From Vibrio brasiliensis LMG 20546 (GTDB lineage: Bacteria; Pseudomonadota; Gammaproteobacteria; Enterobacterales; Vibrionaceae), in contig NZ_AEVS01000076.1 in assembly GCF_000189255.1 (NCBI RefSeq), positions 56,585 through 120,584 on the forward strand: a DNA stretch of 64,000 nucleotides, in the 5' to 3' direction. The number at the start of each line of letters is the position of its first letter. The first letter of the stretch is position 1. The translations under genes were made by a program, and so were the position numbers. The notes below the pieces were generated by a model that worked only from the letters and a program-made list of their open reading frames with translations, was not told the DNA's origin and searched no databases. Positions 57,036 through 64,000 of this stretch are shown here, in pieces.

Positions 57036-58166
57036 TTATTGCTGATTTAGCTGCTTGATGATATCGGTGATTGCCTGCTCTTGCTGGCTAGAGAGTTCAC
57101 TATCCTGAGCCTCCGCAAAAAAATCACGGAACATGTCGACTTCACTGCGTGCCAGCTTCGCGGCAGCCATCTGTTGTTCGACTCCCACCAGCATACCAGG
57201 CTTCTCAAGATGCAGTACGTTCGGGTAAACAGCTCTGAGCTTCTCCATTGGGTTGAGAATGGCGTGCTTATCCATCAGACGGACTAACAAGTAGTCATCA
57301 CTTTGCGGATCGCTTTTACCGTTAGCGATGATTTGCTCAAGTTCCCCTTCGATGATTCGCATTTGATGCGGGGCAACTAAATCGATGTGGGTTGCAGATT
57401 TAAAGCCATCAGCGTCAAGTTCAACCAGCGTCATACCCTTTTTCTGATGTTGCTCAGAGAAGCTGTATTTCATCAACGAACCTGAATAACGAATATACTC
57501 ATGGCCTTTTTTCTGCGGTTGATGCAGATGGCCTAAGGCGACATAGTCAAAGTCGACAAAATGTTCATGGCTAACGCGGTCAGAACCACCGATCGATAAT
57601 GGACGCTCTGATTCAGACTCTATCGCACCATCAACAAAGCAGTGACTGAGGAGAACGTTTTTTGAATCAGGCTTGAAGGACTGCTTGATATGCTCACACA
57701 ATAACTCATGAGCCTGGTCATAAGTGGAAACGGCTTGCTTATAGTGGTGACGCACCAACTCAGGATCGTTATACGGCATACCATAGAATGAGACTGGACC
57801 GATATCACTCTCTATCACTACAGGCTGAAGCATGTCAGTAAAGTTAGAAACAATGTGTAGCCCTGACGACTTCATCTGTTCAGCACCAAAACCGAGTCTC
57901 TCTGCACCATCGTGGTTACCAGGAATAATGATTATCGGTAATTGAATATCGCCACATACCCGAGTGACAAATTGATTCAGCACTTCAATCGCAGCGGTTG
58001 GAGGCACTGAGCGGTCATATATATCGCCGGCAATCACTAACGCATCGACAGGGTTTTCCTTGATATAGTCAATAATCTGTTCGAGTACGACCTTTTGGTC
58101 TTCAAGAAGTGAAACGTTGTGAAATTGGCGACCTAAGTGCCAGTCAGATGTGTGGAGAAATTTCAT
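57036..58166 (-). CDS. sbcD: nuclease complex subunit SbcD
   Basis: A 376-residue Mre11-type phosphodiesterase. HTSDWHLGRQF (5-15), GDIYDRS, IIPGNHDGAERLGF, LSHCFVDGA and ALGHLHQPQ are the metal-binding motifs. It is the catalytic subunit of SbcCD, nuclease on double-strand ends and hairpins. First gene of the pair. Confidence 0.96.
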   Translation of the reverse strand: MKFLHTSDWHLGRQFHNVSLLEDQKVVLEQIIDYIKENPVDALVIAGDIYDRSVPPTAAIEVLNQFVTRVCGDIQLPIIIIPGNHDGAERLGFGAEQMKSSGLHIVSNFTDMLQPVVIESDIGPVSFYGMPYNDPELVRHHYKQAVSTYDQAHELLCEHIKQSFKPDSKNVLLSHCFVDGAIESESERPLSIGGSDRVSHEHFVDFDYVALGHLHQPQKKGHEYIRYSGSLMKYSFSEQHQKKGMTLVELDADGFKSATHIDLVAPHQMRIIEGELEQIIANGKSDPQSDDYLLVRLMDKHAILNPMEKLRAVYPNVLHLEKPGMLVGVEQQMAAAKLARSEVDMFRDFFAEAQDSELSSQQEQAITDIIKQLNQQ

Positions 58167-58230
58167 GCAAGCCCAGCGTGATTCTTATCGTTAGGCCAAT
58201 ATAATAATATTAATGAGGGTCAAATAGATA

Positions 58231-58261
58231 TAAAAAAGTCGCACCTAAAGTGCGACTTTTA
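58231..58261 (-). terminator. fabH terminator
   Basis: Stem AAAAGTCGCAC / GTGCGACTTTT with a CTAAA loop; on the minus strand it continues TTTTATA. Confidence 0.92.
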
Positions 58262-58278
58262 CTTGTTAAACAAGGTAA

Positions 58279-59361
58279 TTATGCGCGGTTCTTACAATGC
58301 TCAATCGCGCTGCTTAGAAGCTCTAAGGCCGTCTGTTCGCACTCTGGTAGTGCCGCATCACTTTCACCAAGAGGTGTCACGCGCTCACCCCATTTAATAT
58401 GGCCAGCGCCCCAAGTCAGACCGGCACCAAATGCCGCCAGTAGTAAGTTGTCACCTGGTTTCACAAAGCCTTGCTCCAGAGATTCGCACAGCGCGATTGG
58501 CACCGTGGCCGCCGACGTGTTGCCATAATTGTGGATGTTTACAAAGGCTTTGTCCTGACTGATACCTGATAGATCGCACAAGGTTTGGATAATACGGATA
58601 TTGGCCTGATGCGGAATAACCACATCGATGTCATCAGTCGATAACTCACTGCGAGCAAGGACATTTTGCGCTGCTGCACCCATGCCCTTAACCGCACGCT
58701 TAAAGATCTCTTTACCGACAAAGTTGAAATCCCAGTAGCCATTGTCTGCGGCGAATCTATCCATAGATGTACCGAATTTAGGTACAGCAAGAATATCGCG
58801 ACCTGCTGAGTCACAGCCTAGCTGCGCTTGTTGTAGGCCAACTTGTTGTTCGGTTTTCGAAAGAATTACCGCACCCGCACCATCACCAAACAGAACAGCG
58901 GTATCACGCATCGTCCAGTCAATAAAGAAGGATAAGCGCTCAGCACCCACTACGAGGGCGTTTTGGTAGTTACCCGCCTGGATAAGGCGTGTTGCTGTTT
59001 CCAGTCCATAGACAAAGCCTGTGCAAGCCGCATTCAGGTCAAACGCTGTTGCTGCTTTAATACCAAGGTTTTGCGCTACTTTAGAGGCAATATTCGGGAT
59101 TAGTGAGTCTGCTGAACAGGTGGCAATAATAATCAGGTCGATTTCATCAGCGCTTTTACCTGCACACGCTAAAGCATGTTTTGCAGCGACTGTTGCCATA
59201 TCTGAGGTGTTCACATGGCTAATACGGCGATTCTCAATTCCCGTACGTGTACGGATCCATTCATCTGATGTATCAAGAAAAGTACTTAAATCTTCATTAG
59301 AGAGCGTAGCTGGTGGTAGGCATTTTCCCCAACCAGTAATTTTTGCATAGAAATTTTTCAT
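58279..59361 (-). CDS. fabH: 3-oxoacyl-ACP synthase III (second FabH)
   Basis: A 360-residue condensing enzyme that starts fatty acid synthesis by joining an acyl-CoA primer to malonyl-ACP. The catalytic triad is Cys113 (LNAACTGF), His251 (PHQANIRI) and Asn281 (NYGNTSAA). It is about 40 residues longer than the usual FabH; the extra part is a C-terminal tail after [14 protein letters not shown]. Vibrio carries the standard fabH in the fab cluster elsewhere, so this is probably the second copy with other primer choice, which is an inference. Divergent from trxC. Confidence 0.9.
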   Translation of the reverse strand: MKNFYAKITGWGKCLPPATLSNEDLSTFLDTSDEWIRTRTGIENRRISHVNTSDMATVAAKHALACAGKSADEIDLIIIATCSADSLIPNIASKVAQNLGIKAATAFDLNAACTGFVYGLETATRLIQAGNYQNALVVGAERLSFFIDWTMRDTAVLFGDGAGAVILSKTEQQVGLQQAQLGCDSAGRDILAVPKFGTSMDRFAADNGYWDFNFVGKEIFKRAVKGMGAAAQNVLARSELSTDDIDVVIPHQANIRIIQTLCDLSGISQDKAFVNIHNYGNTSAATVPIALCESLEQGFVKPGDNLLLAAFGAGLTWGAGHIKWGERVTPLGESDAALPECEQTALELLSSAIEHCKNRA

Positions 59362-59464
59362 TCAGAGCCTTTGCATTTGTTATTTGTATCACTCGATCAT
59401 TTCAGAGTATAACTAGCGATGACATTCACTGTCATCTAATTGAAAAAATAACGAGAGAAAAATC

Positions 59465-59899
59465 ATGTCTACCTTTAATCCACGATGCCCATCTTGCTCA
59501 GGTGTCAATCGGGTACCAACAGAACGCGTTGCTGAAAGCCCAAACTGTGGTAAATGTCAGGCCCCTCTATTGGATGGTGCGCCTGTTGAAGGAACCGATG
59601 TTAACTTCGCTGCGATTTTAAACAGTGACGTACCTGTTGTGGTCGATTTTTGGGCTCCTTGGTGTAATCCATGCGTTGGCTTCGCACCTGTCTTTGCTGA
59701 CGAAGCAAGCGAGCGTGCAAAAAGCGTTCGATTTGTAAAAGTGGATACTGAAAGCCAACAGAATCTTGCCGCGCAATATCAAATTCGAAGCATTCCAACC
59801 GTTATGGTCTTCAAAAATGGCAAAAGAGTCGATGTGATTAACGGCGCCCTTCCTAAGGGTCAATTTAATCAGTGGCTTAGCCAAGCTATTTTAAAATAG
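59465..59899 (+). CDS. trxC: thioredoxin 2, with altered active site
   Basis: A 144-residue zinc thioredoxin. Two CxxC pairs in the N-terminal zinc domain (Cys8/Cys11, Cys28/Cys31) and the thioredoxin fold follow. The active site is WCNPC (Cys67, Cys70) where thioredoxins normally have WCGPC; the codons are TGG TGT AAT CCA TGC. The rest (VRFVKVDTESQQNLAAQYQIRSIPTVMVFKNG) is typical TrxC. In E. coli trxC is under OxyR; no OxyR site was recognised here. Divergent from fabH. Confidence 0.93.
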   Translation: MSTFNPRCPSCSGVNRVPTERVAESPNCGKCQAPLLDGAPVEGTDVNFAAILNSDVPVVVDFWAPWCNPCVGFAPVFADEASERAKSVRFVKVDTESQQNLAAQYQIRSIPTVMVFKNGKRVDVINGALPKGQFNQWLSQAILK

Positions 59900-59917
59900 C
59901 CTGGTATTATTAATTAC

Positions 59918-59957
59918 GAAAAAGCGACTAAATAATGCAGATTTAGTCGCTTTTTTA
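59918..59957 (+). terminator. trxC terminator
   Basis: Stem AAAAAGCGACTAAA / TTTAGTCGCTTTTTT with a 9-base loop. Confidence 0.92.
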
Positions 59958-60095
59958 TTGTGATTATTCACACTTCATTTCGATAAATATATTTTATCGT
60001 AAAGATCAAAAGCTTTCGTTTTACCTTAACCCCATTTCCCCCCATAGTCGCGCCGAAATCTGTTCATATTTAACTCATACTTCGAGGCCACGACA

Positions 60096-61256
60096 TTGGA
60101 AAACACCTTAGCTCCTGCTCCTAAAGCTCGCATTTCTGTACCTGTAATTGCGCTTGCTCTATATGCGGTCGCTTCAGGCTATTTAATGAGCTTAATTCCA
60201 CTGATGTTGCCAGAGTATGGTTTAGAATCTTCACTAGCAAGCTGGCTAGCAAGTGTATTTTACGCAGGTCTATTGATCGGCGCTGCAGGTGTAGAGCCAT
60301 TAGTTAAAAAAGTTGGCCATCGCTCAGCTTTCGTTTGGTGCTTAGTGACTTTTATTGCCACTATCATCGCACTACCACTATTGCCATATGCGGCGGCCTG
60401 GATCATCGCTCGCTTCGTGGCTGGCGTTGCCGTGGCTGGTGTGTTTGTGATTGTCGAATCATGGTTACTTCATGGTGATGAAAGTGCGCGTGCTAAACGC
60501 CTTGGCCTTTACATGGGCTCACTATACGGCGGTAGCGCTTTAGGTCAGCTTGGTATTGGTGTGATTGGCGTTACTGGTGGCGTTCCTTTTATCACAATTG
60601 TAACTCTACTGATCCTTGCGGTTGTTGTACTGCTGTTTGGTGAGAGCGATCAGCCAGAGAGCGAGCATAGCACTCCGCTGTCACTCAAGCAGATCAGTAA
60701 GCTCAACCATGCTGCTATTATTGGCTGCATCGTTTCAGGTCTTACTCTGGGAGCAATTTACGGTCTAATGCCGGTTGAGTTACAGACACGTGGAATCAAC
60801 CACACCGATATTGGCAGTCTGATGGCAGTTGTGATTCTGGGTGGTATGGCAGTTCAGCCAATCGTACCTTGGCTGTCTAAATACTTTGGCCGTACATTAC
60901 TCATGGCTATGTTCTGCTTTATCGGTGTCGCAGCAATTAGCTTCACAACTATGGTCGGTGGCTTGCAAGCGCTAGGTATGGGCCTGTTTCTGCTAGGTAT
61001 GGCAACCTTCGCTCTTTACCCTGTTGCAATCAACCTTGGTTGTGACAAGCTCGACGCAAACTACATTGTGTCAGCGACTCAAGTGATGCTATTCAGCTAC
61101 AGCATTGGCTCAGTAGCTGGCCCGGTAGCAGCTGACTGGTTTATGACTGGTGCGCAAGGCCTGATGGGCTACCTGTTTGCAACTCTGCTTGCGACTTGTA
61201 TTTATATGCTCATCGCAAGTATTAAAACCAAACGCCAGGCTGTGGCAGGCGAATAA
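60096..61256 (+). CDS. major facilitator superfamily transporter
   Basis: A 386-residue carrier with twelve helices, close in layout to the YcaD-type sugar/drug transporters (VIALALYAVASGYLMSLIPLMLPEYGLESSLASWLASVFYAGLLIG at the start; the two halves are repeats). GRTLLMAMFCFIG marks the second half. The start is a TTG, preceded by GAGG at eight bases; no ATG fits. The substrate is unknown. It lies after trxC but is separated by a terminator. Confidence 0.88.
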   Translation: MENTLAPAPKARISVPVIALALYAVASGYLMSLIPLMLPEYGLESSLASWLASVFYAGLLIGAAGVEPLVKKVGHRSAFVWCLVTFIATIIALPLLPYAAAWIIARFVAGVAVAGVFVIVESWLLHGDESARAKRLGLYMGSLYGGSALGQLGIGVIGVTGGVPFITIVTLLILAVVVLLFGESDQPESEHSTPLSLKQISKLNHAAIIGCIVSGLTLGAIYGLMPVELQTRGINHTDIGSLMAVVILGGMAVQPIVPWLSKYFGRTLLMAMFCFIGVAAISFTTMVGGLQALGMGLFLLGMATFALYPVAINLGCDKLDANYIVSATQVMLFSYSIGSVAGPVAADWFMTGAQGLMGYLFATLLATCIYMLIASIKTKRQAVAGE

Positions 61257-61271
61257 TCCGTCTAGAAACAA

Positions 61272-61300
61272 TTAAGGGACACCACTGGTGTCCCTTTTTG
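61272..61300 (+). terminator. MFS gene terminator
   Basis: Stem AAGGGACACCA / TGGTGTCCCTT with a short loop and TTTTT. Confidence 0.92.
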
Positions 61301-61305
61301 TATGC

Positions 61306-61686
61306 TTAACGTTTCATTCGCTGATGACGATTGGAAGCATTCGCCTGCGGTTTGTCAGGTACAGTCTTGCGCTCATGTAGCAAGTGACGAATCGACAACA
61401 ATGGATGAGGAATCAACATTCGTGGTCCGGCATAGCGCATAACCAGCTTCATTTGTTGTTTCTGTTCTGGCTTATAGCAGTGAATCGGGCACTTATTGCA
61501 TGTAGGTTTATTTTGACCGTAAGGGCAACGATCTAGCTTAGTTTCCGCGTAACTGAGCAGGTCCTGACACTCATCACATAGGCCCGACGTTGATTTATGA
61601 TGGTCACGACAGTATATGTGGACCATGGCGCTGACGGTTTTAAACTCTGTCAGCAACTCACCTGTTAAAATGCTCGATAATGCCAT
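61306..61686 (-). CDS. ygbA: YgbA-family protein (nitrous oxide-stimulated promoter family)
   Basis: A 126-residue cysteine-rich cytoplasmic protein. The family core is complete: CRDHH, LCDECQDLLSYAETKLDRCPYG, KPTCNKCPIHCYKPE and MRYAGPRMLIPHP, with seven cysteines suited to an iron or zinc site. E. coli YgbA is an NsrR-controlled protein tied to recovery from nitrosative stress. It follows an acetyltransferase gene by 8 bp and should be cotranscribed with it. The C-terminal tail is variable. Confidence 0.88.
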   Translation of the reverse strand: MALSSILTGELLTEFKTVSAMVHIYCRDHHKSTSGLCDECQDLLSYAETKLDRCPYGQNKPTCNKCPIHCYKPEQKQQMKLVMRYAGPRMLIPHPLLSIRHLLHERKTVPDKPQANASNRHQRMKR

Positions 61687-61694
61687 TGTGACGG

Positions 61695-62207
61695 TTAAAC
61701 AAAATTCTTCTGATACAAAAGTAAATCTACTTTATCACTTATAGCCTGCTGAACTTTGACATAGGTAAAACCAAGCTTAGTTAGTAATGCCCGACTGCCC
61801 TGGTTGTCGTCACTTGTGATCGCAACAAGCTGCTCAATACGTTCATTATTCTCGGCATATTCAAGTACCGCTTTGCCTGCTTCATATCCATAACCCTGCC
61901 CATAAGCTGAAGGGATAAAACCATAGCCGATATCGTATGCACTTAACTCTGGTCGTTTGATCAGGCCGCAAACACCAAGTTTTTCCTTGCTCTGTGTATG
62001 TTCAACCAACAACAAACAGACACCATATTCTCGGTGCATCGCCAGAATCTTCTCTTCAATATATTCAGCAGCGTCTGCGACAGAGCGAATATTCTTATCG
62101 CCCACAAACCTGAGGAAATCCTCGCTGTTGTATAACTGTTCAATAAACGCCGCGTCATCCATACCCAGCATCCTTAGTGTTAGCCGCTCTGTGGTGAGAG
62201 GTTGCAT
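61695..62207 (-). CDS. RimJ/RimL-type GNAT acetyltransferase
   Basis: A 170-residue acetyltransferase: TERLTLRMLGMDDAAFIEQLYNSEDFLRFVGDKNI, the acetyl-CoA loop SAYGQGYGYEAGKAVLEYA and SRALLTKLGF. Such enzymes act on ribosomal protein N-termini, antibiotics or tRNA-linked compounds; the target is not known. It is the first gene of a pair with ygbA. Confidence 0.88.
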   Translation of the reverse strand: MQPLTTERLTLRMLGMDDAAFIEQLYNSEDFLRFVGDKNIRSVADAAEYIEEKILAMHREYGVCLLLVEHTQSKEKLGVCGLIKRPELSAYDIGYGFIPSAYGQGYGYEAGKAVLEYAENNERIEQLVAITSDDNQGSRALLTKLGFTYVKVQQAISDKVDLLLYQKNFV

Positions 62208-62316
62208 AGAAAAATTCCTGTCGATTTACGTCCAAGGTTGAGCTTAACACCTACAATTAACGTAGAACATATAACAACAATAAGTTGATGTCAGGTAACG
62301 GCGGAGATGCGAAGTC

Positions 62317-62754
62317 ATGCGTGTTTTATTTGTATTAGTCATCACTCTTCTAGCGGCACCCGCCAGCTGGACCTACCCTTCATTCTCCCACCCTTTGCCT
62401 CACCGCAGCCTGATCTATTTTGCGCCGACCAACGATGCTCACGTAAAACAATTTATACTTGAAACGCTAATTAATGAGTGTGAATTGGAAGACAGAGATC
62501 TGGTGACACTGGTGATAACAGCCGATGGTTTCACCTCGCCTAAGTGGATGAAACATGAGTTTGACTTAAAATCTCTGTTTACTGCTTACGAAGTTGAACC
62601 CGATAGCCACACAGCAATTTTAATCGGTAAAGATGGTGGGGAAAAACTTCGCTGGGGCAAAAAGACTGACTGGGAGCTTATTAAACACGTCATTGATGAC
62701 ATGCCAATGCGCCAGCGAGAAATGACGACTCAGGTCAGTCCATGTTCGGCTTAA
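62317..62754 (+). CDS. DUF4174-domain exported protein
   Basis: A 145-residue exported protein: signal peptide MRVLFVLVITLLAAPASWT, then a thioredoxin-like fold without catalytic cysteines (HRSLIYFAPTNDAHVKQF, LVTLVITADGF, TAILIGKDGGEKLRW). The layout fits DUF4174, whose function is unknown. A GGAG sequence lies ten bases before the ATG. It ends directly against the methyltransferase stop on the other strand. Confidence 0.85.
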   Translation: MRVLFVLVITLLAAPASWTYPSFSHPLPHRSLIYFAPTNDAHVKQFILETLINECELEDRDLVTLVITADGFTSPKWMKHEFDLKSLFTAYEVEPDSHTAILIGKDGGEKLRWGKKTDWELIKHVIDDMPMRQREMTTQVSPCSA

Positions 62755-63348
62755 TCACCCTACCTTAACCGCTACAACCGAGTAAGTGTGCCACTGTTTG
62801 AGCTTACCCAGAGTTGTTGGCGCTCGTTCATCACGCTCGTAAAATCGTACAATTTCGAAGTTAGCCAGTAACTTACGCAGTGCTTGCTCCGTGATAGGTG
62901 ACGTGGGACTGCGATAATTGTCTGCCCAGCTGTCTTTATATCCCATAAAGTCTCCAGCAAACACGCCTCCGACTTCCAATGCCGATTCAATCCGCAACCA
63001 GGTGTTTTCGAACTCATTCGGTTGAGCAAAAAACAGGCTTGAGTTGGCAATGATCACACCCGCACTCGGGTAGTCATACGTCTCGAAACTAGCTTGAGAT
63101 AGCTCAATCAACGGGTTACCAGCGAATCTGTCTCGACAGATGCTCATAGCGTCCGGATTGATATCAAAGCCATACACCTGATACCCCTGTGACGAAAGGA
63201 ACTCAATATCGCTTCCCGTTCCACAGCCACAATCAATAGCAGTTTTACTGGCGGACTGATTTAGTCTGACGGCAAATTCAGTCCGCTTTGCATGAGGGCG
63301 TGACAATGCTCTTTGGTAATACTGGTTCCAAATCTGGTCTTCTTCCAT
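62755..63348 (-). CDS. class I SAM-dependent methyltransferase
   Basis: A 197-residue methyltransferase of the small-molecule class. The AdoMet motif is TAIDCGCGTGSDIEFLSSQGYQVYGFDINPDAM (about 33-65), followed by ANSSLFFAQP and VFAGDFMGYKDSW. Resembles TehB-like tellurite/thiol methyltransferases in part, but that link is not established. The start is the ATG after a GNAT gene 36 bp upstream. Confidence 0.87.
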   Translation of the reverse strand: MEEDQIWNQYYQRALSRPHAKRTEFAVRLNQSASKTAIDCGCGTGSDIEFLSSQGYQVYGFDINPDAMSICRDRFAGNPLIELSQASFETYDYPSAGVIIANSSLFFAQPNEFENTWLRIESALEVGGVFAGDFMGYKDSWADNYRSPTSPITEQALRKLLANFEIVRFYERDERAPTTLGKLKQWHTYSVVAVKVG

Positions 63349-63384
63349 GTAGCTGCTCTTTCCTTTACTTGATGCACGCGTCTG

Positions 63385-63822
63385 TTAAGTCAAACTAAGC
63401 GACATTTTAAAGTAACCGACATTAGATTTATGAAATTCATCACCTTCGGTCCGCAGACCAAATCGATGATAAAAACTAATCGCAGTAGTTCGCGCATCAC
63501 ACCAGAAATAATCGACGTCACGGTTCCTGAGACTATCTAGTACATGTTGAATGACCTTAGTGCCAATTCCCTGCCCCTGATACTGCTCTACAGTGGCGAA
63601 CTTACGTAATCGCGCTTGGTTTCCATTGATGTAGATTGACGCTACACAAACTAACTGATCAGCAACGAATGCACCATAATGGCTGGCTATCTCGTCACCC
63701 TCAACCAGACAAAATGACATCGGCTTATCTGGCCATAATACTTGTTGTCTAACAGGCAACACCTGCTGTGTATCGACTTGCTGAATTATTATATTGTGCC
63801 GAGTTTCTAGCGACGTTTCCAC
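63385..63822 (-). CDS. GNAT-family N-acetyltransferase
   Basis: A 145-residue acetyltransferase with the acetyl-CoA loop EQYQGQGIGTKVIQHVL and YFWCDARTTAISFYHRFGL near the end. The start is a GTG with AAGGAGAGG close before it. It resembles the small ElaA-type branch. Substrate unknown. Likely in an operon with the methyltransferase gene after it. Confidence 0.83.
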   Translation of the reverse strand: METSLETRHNIIIQQVDTQQVLPVRQQVLWPDKPMSFCLVEGDEIASHYGAFVADQLVCVASIYINGNQARLRKFATVEQYQGQGIGTKVIQHVLDSLRNRDVDYFWCDARTTAISFYHRFGLRTEGDEFHKSNVGYFKMSLSLT

Positions 63823-64000
63823 GGCCTCTCCTTAACCACCAAACTTCACGCAAGCTCATAGTGCAATCGTCAGTCAGATTTAGCAATGCTTTAGTTCTAA
63901 GGAGTGAATACACTTGCGTTTACGGCTTACTTATACGTTAAGGATAAAAATGGACACTTGAGCAGGTGATAAGCTGTAGGTATAAAAAACCAGCCGGATG

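Noticed and set aside
59021-59350. 109-codon ORF opposite fabH
   Set aside because: Shadow of the conserved FabH frame; composition is not protein-like.
1-64000. CRISPR arrays, integron attC repeats, insertion sequences, prophage genes
   Set aside because: None was seen: no regularly spaced repeats, transposase or integrase frames, or sharp composition change.

Overview
The window is a 64-kb stretch of a Vibrio genome, very probably the smaller (second) chromosome. The basis is the presence and content of recognisable genes: cqsA/cqsS next to sbcCD, a chromosome-II-type second fabH beside trxC, folE divergent from moeAB, tal-tkt, and many GNAT genes and chemoreceptors. The species cannot be fixed from the sequence alone. 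Base composition and codon use look even. I see no rRNA, tRNA, insertion sequence, integron cassette array, prophage or CRISPR array.

Layout. 1-2074: 5' end of an RND efflux operon (membrane-fusion lipoprotein plus truncated RND pump). 2174-7559: acetyltransferases, a fatty-acid desaturase with FabR-like operators, a solute-binding protein, the RNA helicase RhlE and ACP phosphodiesterase. 7680-9349: a tiny acidic ORF and a TyrP-type permease preceded by two TyrR boxes. 9499-16229: exported MsrA-MsrB fusion, MipA/OmpV porin-like protein, DbpA helicase, folE divergent from moeA-moeB, and a small membrane protein. 16321-19197: chemoreceptor and mercaptopyruvate sulfurtransferase. 19344-31177: a complete Tad (Flp) pilus locus, one tightly overlapping minus-strand operon from flp to an OmpA-family gene, with the prepilin peptidase gene moved to the other strand. 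A LysR regulator abuts it.

32613-35633: a large secreted M6 metalloprotease with a GlyGly-CTERM tail. 35860-40315: SorC-type regulator divergent from transaldolase and transketolase, with repeated operator-like motifs between them. 40370-45408: Lrp-type regulator divergent from a nucleoside-recognition membrane protein, an Aer-like receptor and a diguanylate cyclase. 45471-50411: ribosome-assembly GTPase, a Zur-box-controlled COG0523 zinc GTPase, a ClC exchanger preceded by a long structured leader, and a TDT transporter. 50601-53866: the CAI-1 quorum-sensing pair CqsA/CqsS, tail to tail. 53985-58166: sbcDC. 58279-61256: second FabH, TrxC with an altered active site, and an MFS transporter. 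61306-63822: YgbA, acetyltransferases, a DUF4174 protein and a methyltransferase.

The region is mostly conserved housekeeping and lifestyle genes: surface attachment (Tad pilus), cell-density sensing (CqsA/CqsS), chemotaxis, c-di-GMP signalling, repair of oxidised methionine, zinc and aromatic amino acid homeostasis. No plainly new defence or mobile system was found. The least explained elements are the structured non-coding stretch before clcA, the 39-codon acidic ORF, the orphan terminator before the desaturase, the 530-bp gap beside the LysR gene, and repeated operator motifs whose regulators are inferred only from neighbourhood. Motif identities (TyrR, Zur, FabR) are recalled consensus matches and were not computed.
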